Shown here in pieces: positions 1 through 5,449 of a stretch of DNA of 5,449 nucleotides; position 1 is the first letter of the stretch; each line of letters begins with the position of its first letter. Position numbers and translations under genes: made by a program. Source of the stretch: Cyanobacteria bacterium OH_CFB_184 (GTDB lineage Bacteria > Cyanobacteriota > Vampirovibrionia > Gastranaerophilales > Gastranaerophilaceae); contig JAEZOG010000031.1 in the NCBI GenBank assembly GCA_023414155.1, forward strand, positions 1-5,449, in the 5' to 3' direction. The notes under the pieces are model-generated. The model ran no database searches and was not told the origin of the DNA. It saw only the letters and a program-made list of their open reading frames with translations.

Positions 1-2
1 TG

Positions 3-347
3 TCCTATCCATATAACTTATATGTGTCAAAGCAGAGTATGGGTTTCGCACTGCATATCCCAATCATCATAATGTCATCGTTTTTATTAGGGGGATTAAT
101 AAAAAGAAATAAAATTTTTATATTATTTCCCGCAACACTTTTACTTCATACTCTTATGTGCCTTATTGTTGTTCCTGCATTCGTAGGTGTATTGGACAAT
201 GGGACAATTTATCTTAATGCACCATTTATGTATTTTTTACCTATATATTTATGTTCTTATGTCTTTTTGTCAATATTTCTATTGTGTAATTTTCTTAAGT
301 TTAAAGATAGAAAAACTTTCAACAATAATCAATCAGTTTTGAACTAA
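3..347 (+). CDS. C-terminal part of a multi-pass membrane protein (5' truncated by the window edge)
   Basis: The reading frame is open right back to the window edge. A GTG at 24 could serve as a start but has no Shine-Dalgarno site before it, so I read this as the tail end of a longer gene. The visible protein has three strongly hydrophobic segments (counting from the GTG: about residues 8-25, 31-55 and 66-93) joined by short charged loops (KRNK, then LDNGT). It ends in a short basic, Asn-rich cytoplasmic-looking tail closed by TAA at 345-347. No catalytic motif is present in this fragment and I cannot name the family. A polytopic membrane protein beside glycosyltransferase genes could be a polymerase, flippase or membrane glycosyltransferase, but nothing in the sequence decides this. 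It is separated from the next gene by 272 bases, so it is probably not in the same transcription unit. Confidence 0.6.
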   Translation, partial: SYPYNLYVSKQSMGFALHIPIIIMSSFLLGGLIKRNKIFILFPATLLLHTLMCLIVVPAFVGVLDNGTIYLNAPFMYFLPIYLCSYVFLSIFLLCNFLKFKDRKTFNNNQSVLN

Positions 348-619
348 GTGCTTTTCACTACTTTCATTTTAAATGTTTGATTTTCGTTATATAAACTATT
401 GCCTAAAATTAATACAGTTCTGTCATAATAGCTATATTCAGGATTTGAGAACCCCATTTTTGTTGAAAATCCCACTAATCAAGAAATTTGACTTGTAAGC
501 AGCATTACTTGCTTCATGTTTGGATTAAGAAATTCATAAAATATGGACTAAAATTTAATTATTACACAGTTTATGCTAAAATTACTAGACGAAAAGGTCT
601 TAAGTGAGTAAGTTTTCTA
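348..619. other. Non-coding AT-rich intergenic region
   Basis: These 272 bases separate the membrane-protein fragment from the five-gene cluster. I see no RNA gene, no strong terminator and no convincing coding region. Weak structures present are a 4-bp stem AGTG-ctttt-CACT at 347-359 and a 5-bp stem AAGCA/TGCTT at 497-514; neither has a GC-rich stem followed by a T run. A 41-codon open frame (373-498) has no ribosome binding site. The most likely functional content is the promoter of the downstream cluster. Confidence 0.6.
554..582 (+). promoter_or_regulatory. Candidate sigma70-type promoter with extended -10
   Basis: TGcTAAAAT at 574-582 matches an extended -10 element (TGnTAnaAT) and lies 37 bases before the first ATG of the cluster. 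A 17-bp spacer upstream falls on TTTAAT (554-559), a poor -35, which is tolerable for extended -10 promoters. In DNA this AT-rich such matches occur by chance, so this is a position to test rather than an established promoter. Confidence 0.25.
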
Positions 620-1852
620 ATGAGACACAATGGAAAAACCAAAGACACAAATGTTATTGAGGATAAAAAAATAGAGAGCATTAAAGAATCTGATAAAACT
701 TCAGGCATAGATGTTATTTCGAAGTTATTAATTGACAAATTTTATACAGAATTACTTTCGGAAAATGATAAAAAATTACTAAATTTAATGTTTTCTGAAA
801 CAACCACTCAAAAAGATTTAGATGAATTTTTGCAAGAATGGGATATTGAAGTTGAGGGAAGTCATAAAACACTAATGCTTTCCTATTTTATGAAGATGCA
901 TCCTGATTTAAAATTTACAGATTATGTGCTTCCTCGTTTGAAAGGTTTATTTGATTTTTATAAATTTAAAAATATTAAACTCTTTTCTCATTTTACAAAA
1001 ATATGTAATGTTTTGACAAAAGAAAATATAAAAATACTGCTTTTAAAAGGTGGGGCGATGAAATATCTGCGTCCTGAATTGTCAAGAGTTATGGGGGATC
1101 TGGATATATTGGTTCCCGAAAAACAATACCTAAAAGCAGGTAAACTTGCAGAATCAATGGGGTATGATGCTGCATGGGCTATACATTCTGTTGACTTGCA
1201 CTTAAAAAATTCTCAAGAAGGTATCGTCGATATTCACAAGTATATCCAAATGATGACAGGTTGTGAGAAAAAAATTAACAACGATTTATTTGATAGAGCC
1301 CAAAAAGCAAAAGTTTATAATGTTGAAGTTCTTGTGCCATGTCATGAAGATATGTTTTTTATTGCACTAGTCAATATGGCGAGAAATCTTTCCGACAATA
1401 CAAGTACTTCAGGGATTTTATATACTTTGTTTGATTGCAAATTTCTGTTGGATTCTAAGCCTGACTTTGATTGGAGTATTGTAATCACTAATGCTGTTAA
1501 AACGAAAACTCAACTGCAAATATCTTTTGCAATTAAGTTTATAAATCAGATAATACCTGGTTTACTTCCTGATGAAATACAAAAAAACGAAATATTTGAA
1601 AAATCGTTTACTAATTATTCCGTTTTAGTTTTTTATAATCGCTTTTTCTTGTGCGATATGCAAATGCAAAATCGTAGCTTAAAATTATATGAGGCTCTAA
1701 AAAATAGAAAAATATTTGTCGAGTATTTAAAGCTCAAATCGACCTATTTTTTACTTAAACGAAAAATAATAAGGAAAAATCCTTATTTTGCAAAACTTGT
1801 TCTAAACATTTATGAAAAATTAAAAATGCAGGTGAATAATGAGAATAGATAA
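620..1852 (+). CDS. Nucleotidyltransferase-fold protein (NTP_transf_5 type)
   Basis: This 410-residue protein has the signature of the uncharacterised nucleotidyltransferase family often annotated NTP_transf_5. A helical region (about 30-135) leads into LLKGGAMKYL (141-150). Next come RVMGDLDILV (156-165), whose Asp160 and Asp162 are the likely metal-binding pair, and VDIH (203-206), which fits the later conserved Asp/His segment. The C-terminal half is mostly helical and ends in a basic stretch (about 370-400). There is no signal peptide or membrane helix, so it should be cytoplasmic. Family members occur in lasso-peptide and polysaccharide clusters, where they are thought to modify a phosphorylated peptide or transfer a nucleotide or sugar; the exact reaction here cannot be read from sequence. 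The first 30 residues are charged and probably disordered. The start is the first ATG after an in-frame stop at 605-607. Its Shine-Dalgarno site is weak, in contrast to the genes downstream. The 3' end overlaps the kinase gene by 14 bases, indicating translational coupling. Confidence 0.85.
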   Translation: MRHNGKTKDTNVIEDKKIESIKESDKTSGIDVISKLLIDKFYTELLSENDKKLLNLMFSETTTQKDLDEFLQEWDIEVEGSHKTLMLSYFMKMHPDLKFTDYVLPRLKGLFDFYKFKNIKLFSHFTKICNVLTKENIKILLLKGGAMKYLRPELSRVMGDLDILVPEKQYLKAGKLAESMGYDAAWAIHSVDLHLKNSQEGIVDIHKYIQMMTGCEKKINNDLFDRAQKAKVYNVEVLVPCHEDMFFIALVNMARNLSDNTSTSGILYTLFDCKFLLDSKPDFDWSIVITNAVKTKTQLQISFAIKFINQIIPGLLPDEIQKNEIFEKSFTNYSVLVFYNRFFLCDMQMQNRSLKLYEALKNRKIFVEYLKLKSTYFLLKRKIIRKNPYFAKLVLNIYEKLKMQVNNENR

Positions 1853-2999
1853 TCCTACAAAAGAACATCTTGATTGTTTATATGATAATTTAAACAATCA
1901 TATTGAAACAAGTTTCGAAAGAAAATGGATAAAGTACATAGACCTGGGGCCGAAAGTTATCAGACTAATAAGTTTTTCGGCTGAATTTACTCCACACGTT
2001 CAAAAACAGCTGGATTTTTCATTAACAGATCATTGCGAAAACTATGATGCAACGTTAATTATCTGGAATGAAAAAGATATCGATAGATTACCCCCAAAAT
2101 TAAGTTCTGATTATGATCCTAAAGTAAATTTAAAATTAAGAGTAGAAGCTCTTGTTCGTGGTCGAGGAAAGAAAGATGTATGTTTAAACATTTATGATCA
2201 TAGTGTTTCACAGCACGATCCAGTAATCGATATCAATGCAACTAGCGGTTTAGTTAATGCTTTTCGTAAGCAAACAAATACCTGGTATTATGGAGTAAAA
2301 AATCTTGACCCTGAAGAATTTATAAAACATGGGCATATATTTGTACAAGTCTTTAACAGAATTTTAAAAACTCCCTCCGTCAGCCTTGTTCACGGTGCTT
2401 TGGTTGGATTAAATAACAACGGAATTCTGTTATGTGCAAGAGGACAAAGAGGAAAATCGACACTGGCAGTTCTTTCTATGCTCAAAGGATTTGATTACGT
2501 TTCAGATGATTATCTCATTCTTGAGCGAGAAGGAAATGATCTTTATTCATATCCTATTTATTCAATAATTACACTCTCACCGGTAATGTATAACAATTTA
2601 TATGATGATCTTGAAGGAGTGCGTTTTGTTTCAAACAATGCGAGAAAAGATAAATATGTAATAAATATTTCAAACTATCATAATCAATTCAAAAAGAAAT
2701 ATCCGGTTAAAGTTTGCATTTTTCCTGAGATTACTGATGATGAGAAACCGTCTATTGTTCTTTGCAGCCGCAATGAGAAAGGTAGAGCAATCACACACTT
2801 AATCCATTCAACTATTTCTCAAATGCGGGATGACCACGATACAAAAACAATACAAAAATTGATCGATATGGTCAAACAATTTGATTTTTATAAGATAAAT
2901 CTTTGCAGGGATATATATGCAAATGTTGAATGTTTAAAAGAATTTACAGAATTATTAAATAAAAAGGAGAGTAAGAATGACGAATTATGCATTAAATGA
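1839..2999 (+). CDS. HPr-kinase-like P-loop kinase (HprK-related)
   Basis: This 386-residue protein resembles the catalytic half of HPr serine kinase/phosphorylase. The HGALVG segment (185-190) is followed by NGILLCARGQRGKSTLA (194-210), containing a variant Walker A loop ARGQRGKST (200-208, bases 2436-2462). SDDYLIL (222-228) carries the acidic pair expected to bind metal and act as catalytic base, and YPI (238-240) follows. Residues 1-150 are a separate N-terminal region without motifs I recognise; it is not an obvious HprK N-terminal domain. HprK-like enzymes of this kind occur as tailoring kinases in RiPP clusters and beside PqqD-like proteins, so the substrate is more likely a peptide made or presented by the neighbouring PqqD protein than HPr. 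No HPr gene is in the window. AGGTGA at 1830-1835 lies just before the ATG. The gene overlaps both neighbours (14 bases upstream, 23 downstream), supporting co-translation with the nucleotidyltransferase and PqqD protein. Confidence 0.82.
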   Translation: MRIDNPTKEHLDCLYDNLNNHIETSFERKWIKYIDLGPKVIRLISFSAEFTPHVQKQLDFSLTDHCENYDATLIIWNEKDIDRLPPKLSSDYDPKVNLKLRVEALVRGRGKKDVCLNIYDHSVSQHDPVIDINATSGLVNAFRKQTNTWYYGVKNLDPEEFIKHGHIFVQVFNRILKTPSVSLVHGALVGLNNNGILLCARGQRGKSTLAVLSMLKGFDYVSDDYLILEREGNDLYSYPIYSIITLSPVMYNNLYDDLEGVRFVSNNARKDKYVINISNYHNQFKKKYPVKVCIFPEITDDEKPSIVLCSRNEKGRAITHLIHSTISQMRDDHDTKTIQKLIDMVKQFDFYKINLCRDIYANVECLKEFTELLNKKESKNDELCIK

Positions 3000-3450
3000 T
3001 GAAAAAATGTTCGCTGATATTACAGATGGTATTGCTGTTATTATCAATTCGGAAACAGGAATATACTTCGGCATGAACGCTTTTGCAACGATAGTTTATG
3101 AGAATATTGCAAACGGTGTTTGTACAGAAAAAATCTATGATTTTATTAAAAAGCTTCCTAATGTACCAGATACATTTGAAGATAATTTCAATATGTTTGT
3201 TGATGCAATGATCGAAAAAGAAATATTGCTTCCAGTTGAAGCTTCAGACATAAATCCGGATATAGATTTAAAAGTAGCAAATGAAGATTTATTTGTTTTA
3301 GAATTAAGAGAATATAATGATGCTCAAGAATTACTTCTTGCAGACCCAATCCACGAAGTAAAAGAAGAAACAGGCTGGGCTCCAGAAAAAAGTTCTATAA
3401 ACACAGATAAAAATGACATCGAGAGACGTGAAGCAAAGACAAGGGTATAG
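2977..3450 (+). CDS. PqqD-family peptide-binding protein with C-terminal motif tail
   Basis: Residues about 12-88 of this 157-residue protein follow the PqqD/RRE pattern. DGIAVIINSETGIYFGMNAFA (17-37) gives the beta strands and the Asn-x-x-Ala turn into the first helix. A helix ending in NGVCTEKI, a long helix (about 66-80) and IEKEILLP (79-86) complete the winged-helix fold. PqqD domains bind leader peptides and deliver them to modifying enzymes in the cytoplasm. Stand-alone PqqD proteins are about 90 residues; this one has some 70 more. The extension holds an acidic linker, a distinctive block at 108-134 with YNDAQELLLADPIHEV (113-128) and a closing GW (133-134), then a charged tail containing SS (139-140). 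The ATG has the best Shine-Dalgarno site in the window (AAGGAG at 2964-2969, 7-base spacing), suggesting high translation relative to the kinase it overlaps by 23 bases. It may be an adaptor, a substrate, or both. Confidence 0.82.
   Translation: MTNYALNDEKMFADITDGIAVIINSETGIYFGMNAFATIVYENIANGVCTEKIYDFIKKLPNVPDTFEDNFNMFVDAMIEKEILLPVEASDINPDIDLKVANEDLFVLELREYNDAQELLLADPIHEVKEETGWAPEKSSINTDKNDIERREAKTRV
3298..3378 (+). other. Conserved-looking peptide motif in the PqqD protein tail (residues 108-134)
   Basis: This segment lies outside the PqqD fold. It reads as amphipathic LELREYNDAQELLLA followed by DPIHEV and a Gly-Trp close. From memory, comparable tails (aromatic-x-D-x-Q-x-LLLxDPIHxV, then GW) end other PqqD-like proteins near HprK-like kinases; I could not check this. 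The block is bounded by a loosely acidic linker and a hydrophilic tail, as expected for a short linear motif or an embedded substrate. It contains one His (126) and no Ser or Thr except Thr132; Ser139 and Ser140 follow shortly after. Confidence 0.5.
3441..3445 (+). promoter_or_regulatory. Shine-Dalgarno site that decides the start of the first glycosyltransferase
   Basis: AAGGG lies 9 bases before the ATG at 3455 and inside the last codons of the PqqD gene. The in-frame ATG further upstream at 3413 has no purine-rich site before it, so 3455 is the better start. Confidence 0.55.
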
Positions 3451-3454
3451 AAAT

Positions 3455-4486
3455 ATGTATTCAGCCAACGTATCAGTTATAATTCCTGTTTATAACGTTG
3501 AACCATACCTAAAAAGATGCCTGGACGCTCTTTGCAATCAAACACTAAAAGATATTGAGATTATCTGTATTAACGATTGCTCTACTGATAGTTCAATACT
3601 AATTTTAGAAGAATATGCACAAAATGATTCCAGAGTTAAGATAGTAGATTTTAAAGAAAATAGAGGGGTTTCTATTGCAAGAAACGCTGGAATTGAGATT
3701 GCAAAAGGTGAATATATAGGGTTTGTAGATCCTGATGATTACGTTGACCTTGATTTTTATGAAAAACTGTTTGCAGAAGCAAAAAACAATAATTCAGATA
3801 TTGTTAAAGGCAATATTAGAAACGTTGAGATTGATGGGAAAATAACTGTCGGACAAATTAACAAACTCATAAGTAGCCAAGACAAATTTAAGTTTCAGTA
3901 TGAATGGACAACAGCCATTTATAGGTCTTCCGTTATCTATAATAACAATATTAAACTGCCTGAAGAATGCACAAACTGCGAAGATATCGTTTTTTTAATA
4001 AGATGTTTAATATACTCACAAAAAGTTTCGGTTGTTGAAGATGCATATTACAACTATTGTAGACGTGAAAAAAGTTTAAATTCAAAAAATCTTTCGATTT
4101 CATCAGTTATATCTACAATTCAGGCATGTGAAATAATTTTAGATGAGCTAAATCAGGCTGAATGCAATAATTTGATAACTAATAAACAATATATTGAGAC
4201 CTATTTGAGCATGTGGAACTCAATATTATTCGCATCATATAGAAACGATGAATATAGCGCGAAGGAAATGTGCGTAGAGCATTTCATAGAAAATTTTTAT
4301 AAGTGTAAATATAAAGATGAATTAGAAAAACATTCCGGATTAAAAGTATTGATACCATACATAAAAAATCATGATAAACAAAGTATAATAAACTTACTTT
4401 CTAAATATCAATCACCAAAAGAATTCGTTGTAAAAAACATTTTATCTAACCTAAGAAATAATGTAAAAAAGGATATAAAAATTTAA
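3455..4486 (+). CDS. Family 2 glycosyltransferase (GT-A fold)
   Basis: Starting at the ATG at 3455 gives 343 residues. The GT-A domain begins immediately with VSVIIPVYN (6-14). It continues with the nucleotide-binding INDCSTDSS (39-47), ENRGVSIARNAGIEIAKGEYI (68-88) and the metal-binding DxD variant FVDPDDYV (90-97). CEDIVFL (175-181) supplies the Glu-Asp typical of the catalytic base region. The usual NDGSTD is NDCSTD here. Residues from about 200 on form a helical C-terminal region with YYNYCRREKSLN, a pattern common in capsule and exopolysaccharide transferases. It should transfer a sugar from a nucleotide donor in the cytoplasm; donor and acceptor cannot be deduced. A 357-residue alternative start at 3413 would overlap the PqqD gene by 38 bases and add a charged extension, but lacks a ribosome binding site. 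The chosen start follows the PqqD stop codon by 4 bases, so it should be on the same message. Confidence 0.85.
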   Translation: MYSANVSVIIPVYNVEPYLKRCLDALCNQTLKDIEIICINDCSTDSSILILEEYAQNDSRVKIVDFKENRGVSIARNAGIEIAKGEYIGFVDPDDYVDLDFYEKLFAEAKNNNSDIVKGNIRNVEIDGKITVGQINKLISSQDKFKFQYEWTTAIYRSSVIYNNNIKLPEECTNCEDIVFLIRCLIYSQKVSVVEDAYYNYCRREKSLNSKNLSISSVISTIQACEIILDELNQAECNNLITNKQYIETYLSMWNSILFASYRNDEYSAKEMCVEHFIENFYKCKYKDELEKHSGLKVLIPYIKNHDKQSIINLLSKYQSPKEFVVKNILSNLRNNVKKDIKI

Positions 4487-4543
4487 GCTAACTTTACCAT
4501 CAGATCTAAAAAAGTTTGTACGATAAAAAGGAAAGAAAATTAA

Positions 4544-5215
4544 ATGCGCCAAGATAATTTGATATCAGTGATTATACCTGTTAAAAACGGCTCAAATTAT
4601 ATTAGTGAGGCACTCACCGGTATTAAAACTCAAAATGTGAATGTAGAAATAATTGTTGTGGACGACAATTCAACTGACAATACATCTGAAATTGCAGTAG
4701 AACATAAATGCACACTCTTAAAGCACACAACTACGATGGGACAAGTAATTGGAAAAAATACTGGTTTAAAAGCAGCAAACGGCAATTTTATAATGTTTCA
4801 TGATCATGATGATATCCTGACTAATAATGCATTAAAAATAATGTCTCAAGAGCTTTTAGATAATAAAGATTTAGAAGTTGTAATTGCAAAAATCCAAGAT
4901 TTCATTTCTTCTGATGCTTCAAAACAAAATCAAAATATCAAACAAGAACCATACTACGGTTGCCTTGCCGGTTCTCTATTAATCAAAAAATCAGTTTTTG
5001 ATAAAATAGGATTGTTTGAAGAAAATATAACTGCAGGTGAAATCATAAGCTTAACTTCAAAATTTGAAGAATATGGGATAAAAACAAAAAAGATAGATTT
5101 TATTTCAAGTAAAAGAAGAATTCATGATACAAATTACGGAAAAACAAATAAACACAAAGAACTCAAAGATTATGCAAGCATATTAAGGGCTAAATTAAAA
5201 AGACAATCAATTTAA
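4544..5215 (+). CDS. Small family 2 glycosyltransferase (GT-A fold)
   Basis: At 223 residues this is little more than a GT-A core. ISVIIPVKNG (7-16) opens the fold. VVDDNSTDNT (38-47) binds the nucleotide, GKNTGLKAANGNFIMF (70-85) leads to the metal-binding DHDD (87-90), and AGSLLIKKSVFDKIGLF forms the acceptor-side segment. RRIHDTNYG (191-199, bases 5114-5140) follows and resembles the R-x-H-x-x-N close seen in compact family 2 transferases. No membrane helix or C-terminal accessory domain is present, so it should act in the cytoplasm. It differs clearly from the preceding glycosyltransferase, so the pair is not a recent duplication and they may add different sugars. AAGGAAAG (4528-4535) gives a reasonable ribosome binding site. 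The 57-base gap upstream is larger than elsewhere in the cluster but shows no terminator, so it is probably the last gene of the operon. Confidence 0.85.
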   Translation: MRQDNLISVIIPVKNGSNYISEALTGIKTQNVNVEIIVVDDNSTDNTSEIAVEHKCTLLKHTTTMGQVIGKNTGLKAANGNFIMFHDHDDILTNNALKIMSQELLDNKDLEVVIAKIQDFISSDASKQNQNIKQEPYYGCLAGSLLIKKSVFDKIGLFEENITAGEIISLTSKFEEYGIKTKKIDFISSKRRIHDTNYGKTNKHKELKDYASILRAKLKRQSI

Positions 5216-5241
5216 ATTTCATATCTGAATTTACTTTTAAA

Positions 5242-5257
5242 ATTCTAAATTCTAAAT
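5242..5257. repeat. Short tandem repeat ATTCTAA
   Basis: ATTCTAA occurs twice head-to-tail (5242-5248, 5249-5255) with two bases of a third copy. It lies in a 58-base spacer of about 12% GC between the last gene and the GC-richer element. It may be chance low complexity. Confidence 0.4.
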
Positions 5258-5294
5258 ATAATTTTATAATTCTGGGGCGAAAGGCAGGCACATT

Positions 5295-5325
5295 GTTTGA
5301 GTAATCGCATTCGCTCAACTCAAAC
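5295..5325. repeat. Inverted repeat GTTTGAGT/ACTCAAAC
   Basis: A perfect 8-bp inverted repeat (5295-5302 with 5318-5325) encloses a 15-base loop. The loop ends in CTCA, which offers a competing shorter pairing TTGAG/CTCAA. No T run follows, so it is not a standard terminator. It is part of the right-edge element. Confidence 0.6.
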
Positions 5326-5399
5326 TAACTGGCTGCATCCGTCAAACTCCGGCACGACTTCATTTGAATTCGTCTTGCCTTGTTTGTCGTAGAGACTCA

Positions 5400-5427
5400 C
5401 CTCGACAAAGCTTTGCTTTGTTAGAGG
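5400..5427. repeat. Hairpin CCTC-ACAAAGC-TTT-GCTTTGT-GAGG
   Basis: A 7-bp perfect stem ACAAAGC/GCTTTGT (5405-5411, 5415-5421) closes on a TTT loop. It is extended, across a small internal loop (1 versus 2 bases), by CCTC/GAGG (5400-5403, 5424-5427), giving 11 paired bases. No T run follows on the plus strand. It belongs to the right-edge element and may be a transposition or RNA-structure feature. Confidence 0.6.
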
Positions 5428-5449
5428 TACTCATCCACCGTCCCAAAAT

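Larger units (their letters stand above)
5269..5449. repeat. GC-richer, inverted-repeat-bounded non-coding element (MITE-like or multi-copy intergenic repeat)
   Basis: Composition jumps from about 12% GC (5216-5273) to about 48% (84 of 176 bases, 5274-5449) within a few bases. The two ends form an imperfect inverted repeat: ATTCTGGGGCGA (5269-5280) against ATTTTGGGACGG, the reverse complement of 5438-5449, matching at 9 of 12 positions. Inside are two further stem-forming inverted repeats (5295-5325 and 5400-5427). No long reading frame exists on either strand; the longest ATG frame I found is 24 codons on the minus strand (5360-5434). This fits a small non-autonomous mobile element or a dispersed intergenic repeat. 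The right edge coincides with the window edge, so the true end may lie beyond. No target-site duplication can be confirmed, and copy number is unknown. Confidence 0.5.

Noticed and set aside
347..359. Stem AGTG-ctttt-CACT just after the first stop codon, considered as a terminator
   Set aside because: The stem is only 4 bp and no T run follows, so it would be too weak.
463..493. TTGAAA (463-468) and TTGACT (488-493), considered as -35 boxes
   Set aside because: No acceptable -10 element lies 16-18 bases downstream of either.
373..498. A 41-codon plus-strand open frame in the intergenic region, considered as a precursor-peptide gene
   Set aside because: It has no Shine-Dalgarno site, and its product is rich in Ile, Leu, Phe and Lys as expected from random AT-rich DNA. 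No leader-like or core-like pattern is visible.
950..2893. The 14-base string TTTGATTTTTATAA occurs at 950-963 and again at 2880-2893
   Set aside because: Both copies encode Phe-Asp-Phe-Tyr-Lys in unrelated proteins with favoured AT-rich codons, and the flanks do not match. It is coincidence rather than a repeat.
620..5215. Complete lasso-peptide biosynthetic cluster
   Set aside because: The kinase, nucleotidyltransferase and PqqD-like genes fit, but no asparagine-synthetase-like cyclase, transglutaminase-like peptidase or precursor gene is present in the window.
5360..5434. A 24-codon minus-strand open frame inside the right-edge element
   Set aside because: It is very short, has no ribosome binding site that I can see, and overlaps the hairpin. 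It is more likely an accidental frame in a non-coding repeat.
5274..5449. tRNA or other structured RNA gene in the GC-richer right edge
   Set aside because: I could not find a cloverleaf, a T-loop consensus or an acceptor stem; the inverted repeats do not combine into a known RNA fold.

Overview
The window is a stretch of AT-rich bacterial DNA (roughly 30% GC by eye). It carries one compact plus-strand gene cluster of five genes, a truncated membrane-protein gene at the left edge, and a GC-richer, inverted-repeat-bounded element at the right edge. The low GC, tightly overlapping genes and recognisable AGGAG-type Shine-Dalgarno sites fit a low-GC, possibly host-associated bacterium (Firmicutes-like, or a non-photosynthetic cyanobacterial relative such as Gastranaerophilales). 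No marker gene is present, so the taxonomic guess is weak.

Layout: 3-347 is the C-terminal end of a multi-pass membrane protein cut by the window edge. 348-619 is non-coding and holds a candidate extended -10 promoter. 620-1852 encodes a nucleotidyltransferase-fold protein (NTP_transf_5 type). 1839-2999 encodes an HPr-kinase-like P-loop kinase. 2977-3450 encodes a PqqD-fold peptide-binding protein with a distinctive C-terminal tail. 3455-4486 and 4544-5215 encode two different GT-A fold family 2 glycosyltransferases. From 5216 on there is an extremely AT-rich spacer, then at about 5269 an abrupt switch to about 48% GC with several inverted repeats. This looks like a non-coding mobile or multi-copy repeat.

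How the genes may work together: the kinase, nucleotidyltransferase and PqqD-like protein overlap one another and are presumably co-translated. The same trio is known from tailoring parts of some lasso-peptide clusters, where an HPr-kinase-like enzyme phosphorylates a peptide Ser and a nucleotidyltransferase-family enzyme then acts on the phosphate. Here no lasso cyclase (asparagine-synthetase-like), no leader peptidase and no separate precursor gene is visible. Instead two glycosyltransferases follow, and the PqqD-like protein carries its own conserved-looking tail (residues 108-134, with DPIHEV and a terminal GW). The working inference is a cytoplasmic system in which a peptide, possibly the PqqD tail itself, or a glycan primer is phosphorylated, linked to a sugar and then extended by the glycosyltransferases. 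The domain assignments are well supported by motifs; the integrated pathway is a hypothesis.
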